NCBI GenBank assembly: GCA_036381335.1
Contig: DASVCZ010000071.1
Span: 1 to 6,608, forward strand
From: DASVCZ01 sp036381335
GTDB lineage: Bacteria; Patescibacteriota; Microgenomatia; UBA1400; PJMF01
Length of the DNA stretch: 6,608 nt
Direction of reading: 5' to 3'
Below the pieces are notes generated by a model that was given only the letters and a program-made list of their open reading frames with translations, did no database searches and was not told the DNA's origin. This document shows, piece after piece, positions 4,959 through 6,608 of this stretch. Position 1 is the stretch's first letter. Every line of letters begins with the position of its first letter. A program made the position numbers and the translations under genes.

Positions 4959-6203
4959 TTAACTCTCCAACGCCTTGAGCACCACTTCGTCTTCTTCAGT
5001 ATCCGGGTTATCAGTCACTTCTACATCGACGGGAATACCTTCATGGTTAATGGAAGACCCACCTGGGAGCAGCCAACGAGCGATCGTCACATGCAGACCA
5101 CCACCGTCTTCTAACTCCCGCCGATCCTGGACCGTCCCTTTGCCAAAGGTTTTTTCACCAATCAGCGGCGCTTGCAATTGATCGCGCAAGGCACCCGCCA
5201 CAATTTCAGAAGCCGAGGCACTACCCCGATTGACCAAGACTTTGACTGGCACATCTGCCAGTCGTGCCGTTCCCTTAGCCCTAAAATCTTGGGTACTAAA
5301 CTTGCCTTGTTGAGAAACCACAACGCCATTTTCAATAAAGTCACTGGCCACTTCAATCGCCATATCAAAGAAGCCGCCAGGGTTATTGCGCATGTCGAGC
5401 AGGACCACGTCTACCTCGCGATCAGCCAAAATTTGATTCACAATCTTCCCCCATTCTTCCTTAGTCCGTTCACCAAATCGACTTAACTCAATATGAGCCG
5501 CTTTCTGGCCATTATGCTCCACAAATGACAGTTCCACCGAAGGAATCACAATCTCGCCCCTGATCAACGTCACGTCAAACGGTTGGGCGTTGTCGCCCTT
5601 CCGGAACAAGGTTAACTGCACCGGCGTATCTTTTTGACCACGAATGTTATCAACAGCTTCTGATAACGACCAACCAGTCGTATCTTCGTCTAATCCTTTC
5701 GCTTCATCCTTAACATGGAGAATATAGTCTCCAGCCTGAATACCAGCTTGCTCGGCTGGCATACCTTTGAGCGGCGCCACCACTGCTAAGGTGTCATCAA
5801 TATATCCTAGCTCAATGCCAACTCCAAAAAAGGCTCCTGCCAACTCTTCTTCCGCCCGTTGGTCTCTTTCTGGAGGTAAATAAACGGTGTAGGGATCACC
5901 CAGCGCTCCAGTCATGCCGCCAATGGCACCTTGGACCATCTTTTCTTGGTTAATATTCTCTGTTTCCAAATAATCGCGCTCTAAAATGCTCCACACTTCC
6001 CAGAACTGTTGAAAATCAACATCTTTATACTCACCGGGTTGTTGAGCGTTGACTATTTGGTAGTGGATAGGCGCGCCGTCTGTATTTCGCAAGAACGGAA
6101 ACCAATTTCTTTCGAAACCTTTATGACCAATCACTACTCCCAAGATAAAAATGAGAGCAGTAATCAGGACCTGGCGCCAGGAAATGACTAAAGATTTAGG
6201 CAT
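4959..6203 (-). CDS. ctpA: Carboxy-terminal processing protease, peptidase family S41
   Basis: The 414-residue product has a basic start, then one hydrophobic helix (about 11-27), implying a membrane anchor or uncleaved signal with the rest outside the membrane. The block GAIGGMTGALGDPYTVYLPP (92-111) is typical of Ctp proteases. A PDZ domain spans about 124-205. In the protease domain, NRGSASASEIVAGAL (325-339) holds the nucleophile, most likely S330, because the general base K355 in FGKGTVQ lies 25 residues on and Q359 four further, as in E. coli Prc and B. subtilis CtpB. These enzymes cut proteins near their C-termini, acting on cell wall enzymes, signalling proteins or damaged envelope proteins. 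The C-terminus is acidic. It begins 19 bases after rpsR on the same strand but has its own strong promoter, which overlaps the end of rpsR. Confidence 0.94.
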   Translation of the reverse strand: MPKSLVISWRQVLITALIFILGVVIGHKGFERNWFPFLRNTDGAPIHYQIVNAQQPGEYKDVDFQQFWEVWSILERDYLETENINQEKMVQGAIGGMTGALGDPYTVYLPPERDQRAEEELAGAFFGVGIELGYIDDTLAVVAPLKGMPAEQAGIQAGDYILHVKDEAKGLDEDTTGWSLSEAVDNIRGQKDTPVQLTLFRKGDNAQPFDVTLIRGEIVIPSVELSFVEHNGQKAAHIELSRFGERTKEEWGKIVNQILADREVDVVLLDMRNNPGGFFDMAIEVASDFIENGVVVSQQGKFSTQDFRAKGTARLADVPVKVLVNRGSASASEIVAGALRDQLQAPLIGEKTFGKGTVQDRRELEDGGGLHVTIARWLLPGGSSINHEGIPVDVEVTDNPDTEEDEVVLKALES

Positions 6204-6211
6204 GAAGAGAC

Positions 6212-6240
6212 ATTATACGCAGTTATAAGGTTTGCGTAAA
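6212..6240 (-). promoter_or_regulatory. Promoter of ctpA, predicted leaderless
   Basis: Read on the minus strand: TTTACG (6235-6240), a 17-base spacer, then a perfect TATAAT (6212-6217). The -10 box ends 8 bases before the ctpA ATG at 6203. The intervening GTCTCTTC contains no ribosome binding site. The promoter overlaps the last codons of rpsR, so ctpA can be transcribed independently of the ssb-rpsR unit. Confidence 0.65.
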
Positions 6241-6462
6241 CGGCAAGAGCGCAATTTGGCGAGCCCGCTTGATCTCTTGAGTTAAGCGGCGTTGCTGTTT
6301 CTGGGTTAAGCCCGTGCGCGCGCGACCGACGATGTAGCCCTGAGGAGTCACAAACTTCTCGAGAGTGGAAACGTCTTTATAACTCAAAACGGTGTCCGGG
6401 CTAATCCGTGGCACTCTGACGATAAAACGTGGTTTTCTAGGTTGTTGATGTGGTTTCGGCAT
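6223..6462 (-). CDS. rpsR: Small ribosomal subunit protein S18
   Basis: A 79-residue protein. The conserved core is LSYKDVSTLEKFVTPQGYI (26-44), GRARTGLTQKQQRRL (46-60) and the C-terminal IKRARQIALLPF (64-75), which match bacterial S18 (75 residues in E. coli). The N-terminus is basic. S18 binds the 30S platform together with S6. The start ATG at 6462 gives the expected length; no Shine-Dalgarno is apparent before it, only an A-rich stretch. It follows ssb on the same strand, the common rpsF-ssb-rpsR order, so rpsF is expected beyond the right edge. The stop is TAA, 19 bases before the ctpA start. Confidence 0.96.
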   Translation of the reverse strand: MPKPHQQPRKPRFIVRVPRISPDTVLSYKDVSTLEKFVTPQGYIVGRARTGLTQKQQRRLTQEIKRARQIALLPFTQTL

Positions 6463-6534
6463 ATTGTTTAATTCTTAATTTTAAATTTCAAATTTTTAAA
6501 CTATTTTTTAATTTCTAATTGCTCAATTACTAAC
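6463..6534. other. AT-rich ssb-rpsR spacer with repeated TAATT units
   Basis: These 72 bases are almost wholly A and T, in sharp contrast to the genes on either side. Two imperfect copies of a 14-base unit are present: TTTAATTCTTAATT (6467-6480) and TTTAATTTCTAATT (6507-6520), agreeing at 12 positions, with TTTAAATTTCAAATTTTTAA between them. I see no GC-containing hairpin, no convincing promoter and no small gene. Confidence 0.6.
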
Positions 6535-6608
6535 TTAGAACGGAATGTCATCGCTGACATCTTCGACGACGACGTCATCGGTAGGGGCAGCAGCCGGAGC
6601 CGCCGCGG
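6535..6608 (-). CDS. ssb: Single-stranded DNA-binding protein, C-terminal end (partial at right edge)
   Basis: Only the last 23 complete codons and the TAA stop (6535-6537) are in the window. They encode an Ala/Pro-rich linker followed by an acidic end, reading TDDVVVEDVSDDIPF. The terminal DDIPF is the hallmark tip of bacterial SSB, through which it recruits replication and repair enzymes. The OB-fold domain lies outside the window. The rpsR gene next to it on the same strand supports the call, since ssb and rpsR are neighbours in many bacteria. SSB coats single-stranded DNA during replication, recombination and repair. Confidence 0.9.
   Translation of the reverse strand, partial: AAAPAAAPTDDVVVEDVSDDIPF

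Noticed and set aside
1..6608. tRNA, rRNA, CRISPR array, insertion sequence or toxin-antitoxin pair
   Set aside because: I found no regularly spaced repeats, transposase-like protein, tRNA-like fold or small paired genes; the remaining open frames lie antisense or out of frame to the well-supported genes.
1..6608. UGA recoding to glycine as in Absconditabacteria or Gracilibacteria
   Set aside because: All genes translate cleanly with the standard code, glycines are encoded by GGN, and no gene needs readthrough of TGA.

Overview
The window looks like chromosomal DNA from a bacterium, probably a member of the Candidate Phyla Radiation (Patescibacteria) or a similarly reduced lineage. The support is indirect: a release factor 1 lacking most of its first N-terminal helical region, a ribosomal protein L31 with a long Lys/Gln/Ala-rich tail, compact spacing, and very short or absent 5' leaders in front of several genes. 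No 16S or lineage marker is present, so this is inference. Nothing suggests UGA recoding: the visible genes end in TAA or TAG and no reading frame needs TGA read as an amino acid.

Layout from left to right: the N-terminal glutaminase half of glmS (minus, runs off the left edge); a divergent promoter region; rpmE (L31) then prfA (RF1) on the plus strand, a common pairing. prfA converges on htrA (minus), a membrane-anchored trypsin-like protease with one PDZ domain. Upstream of htrA on the same strand is a small Nudix hydrolase gene. A back-to-back promoter region separates that from dinD (plus), a DNA-damage-inducible protein D homologue that is clearly more AT-rich than its neighbours and has the only perfect AGGAGG ribosome binding site. 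Downstream of dinD are two related hairpins and a minus-strand terminator, then ctpA (minus), a carboxy-terminal processing protease of family S41. Finally come rpsR (S18) and the last codons of ssb (minus), the usual ssb-rpsR order with an AT-rich spacer.

Functionally the window mixes housekeeping translation and replication genes (L31, RF1, S18, SSB), cell wall precursor synthesis (GlmS), two envelope quality-control proteases (HtrA and CtpA), and a probable horizontally acquired accessory gene (dinD). The most notable pattern is regulatory. rpmE, htrA and ctpA each have a -10 box ending exactly 8 bases before the ATG, and the Nudix gene has one ending 6 bases before, which predicts leaderless or nearly leaderless mRNAs. 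dinD contrasts with this by carrying a longer leader and a canonical Shine-Dalgarno. I do not see a clear novel multi-gene system; the points worth following are the leaderless promoters, the dinD insertion, and the paired hairpins after it.
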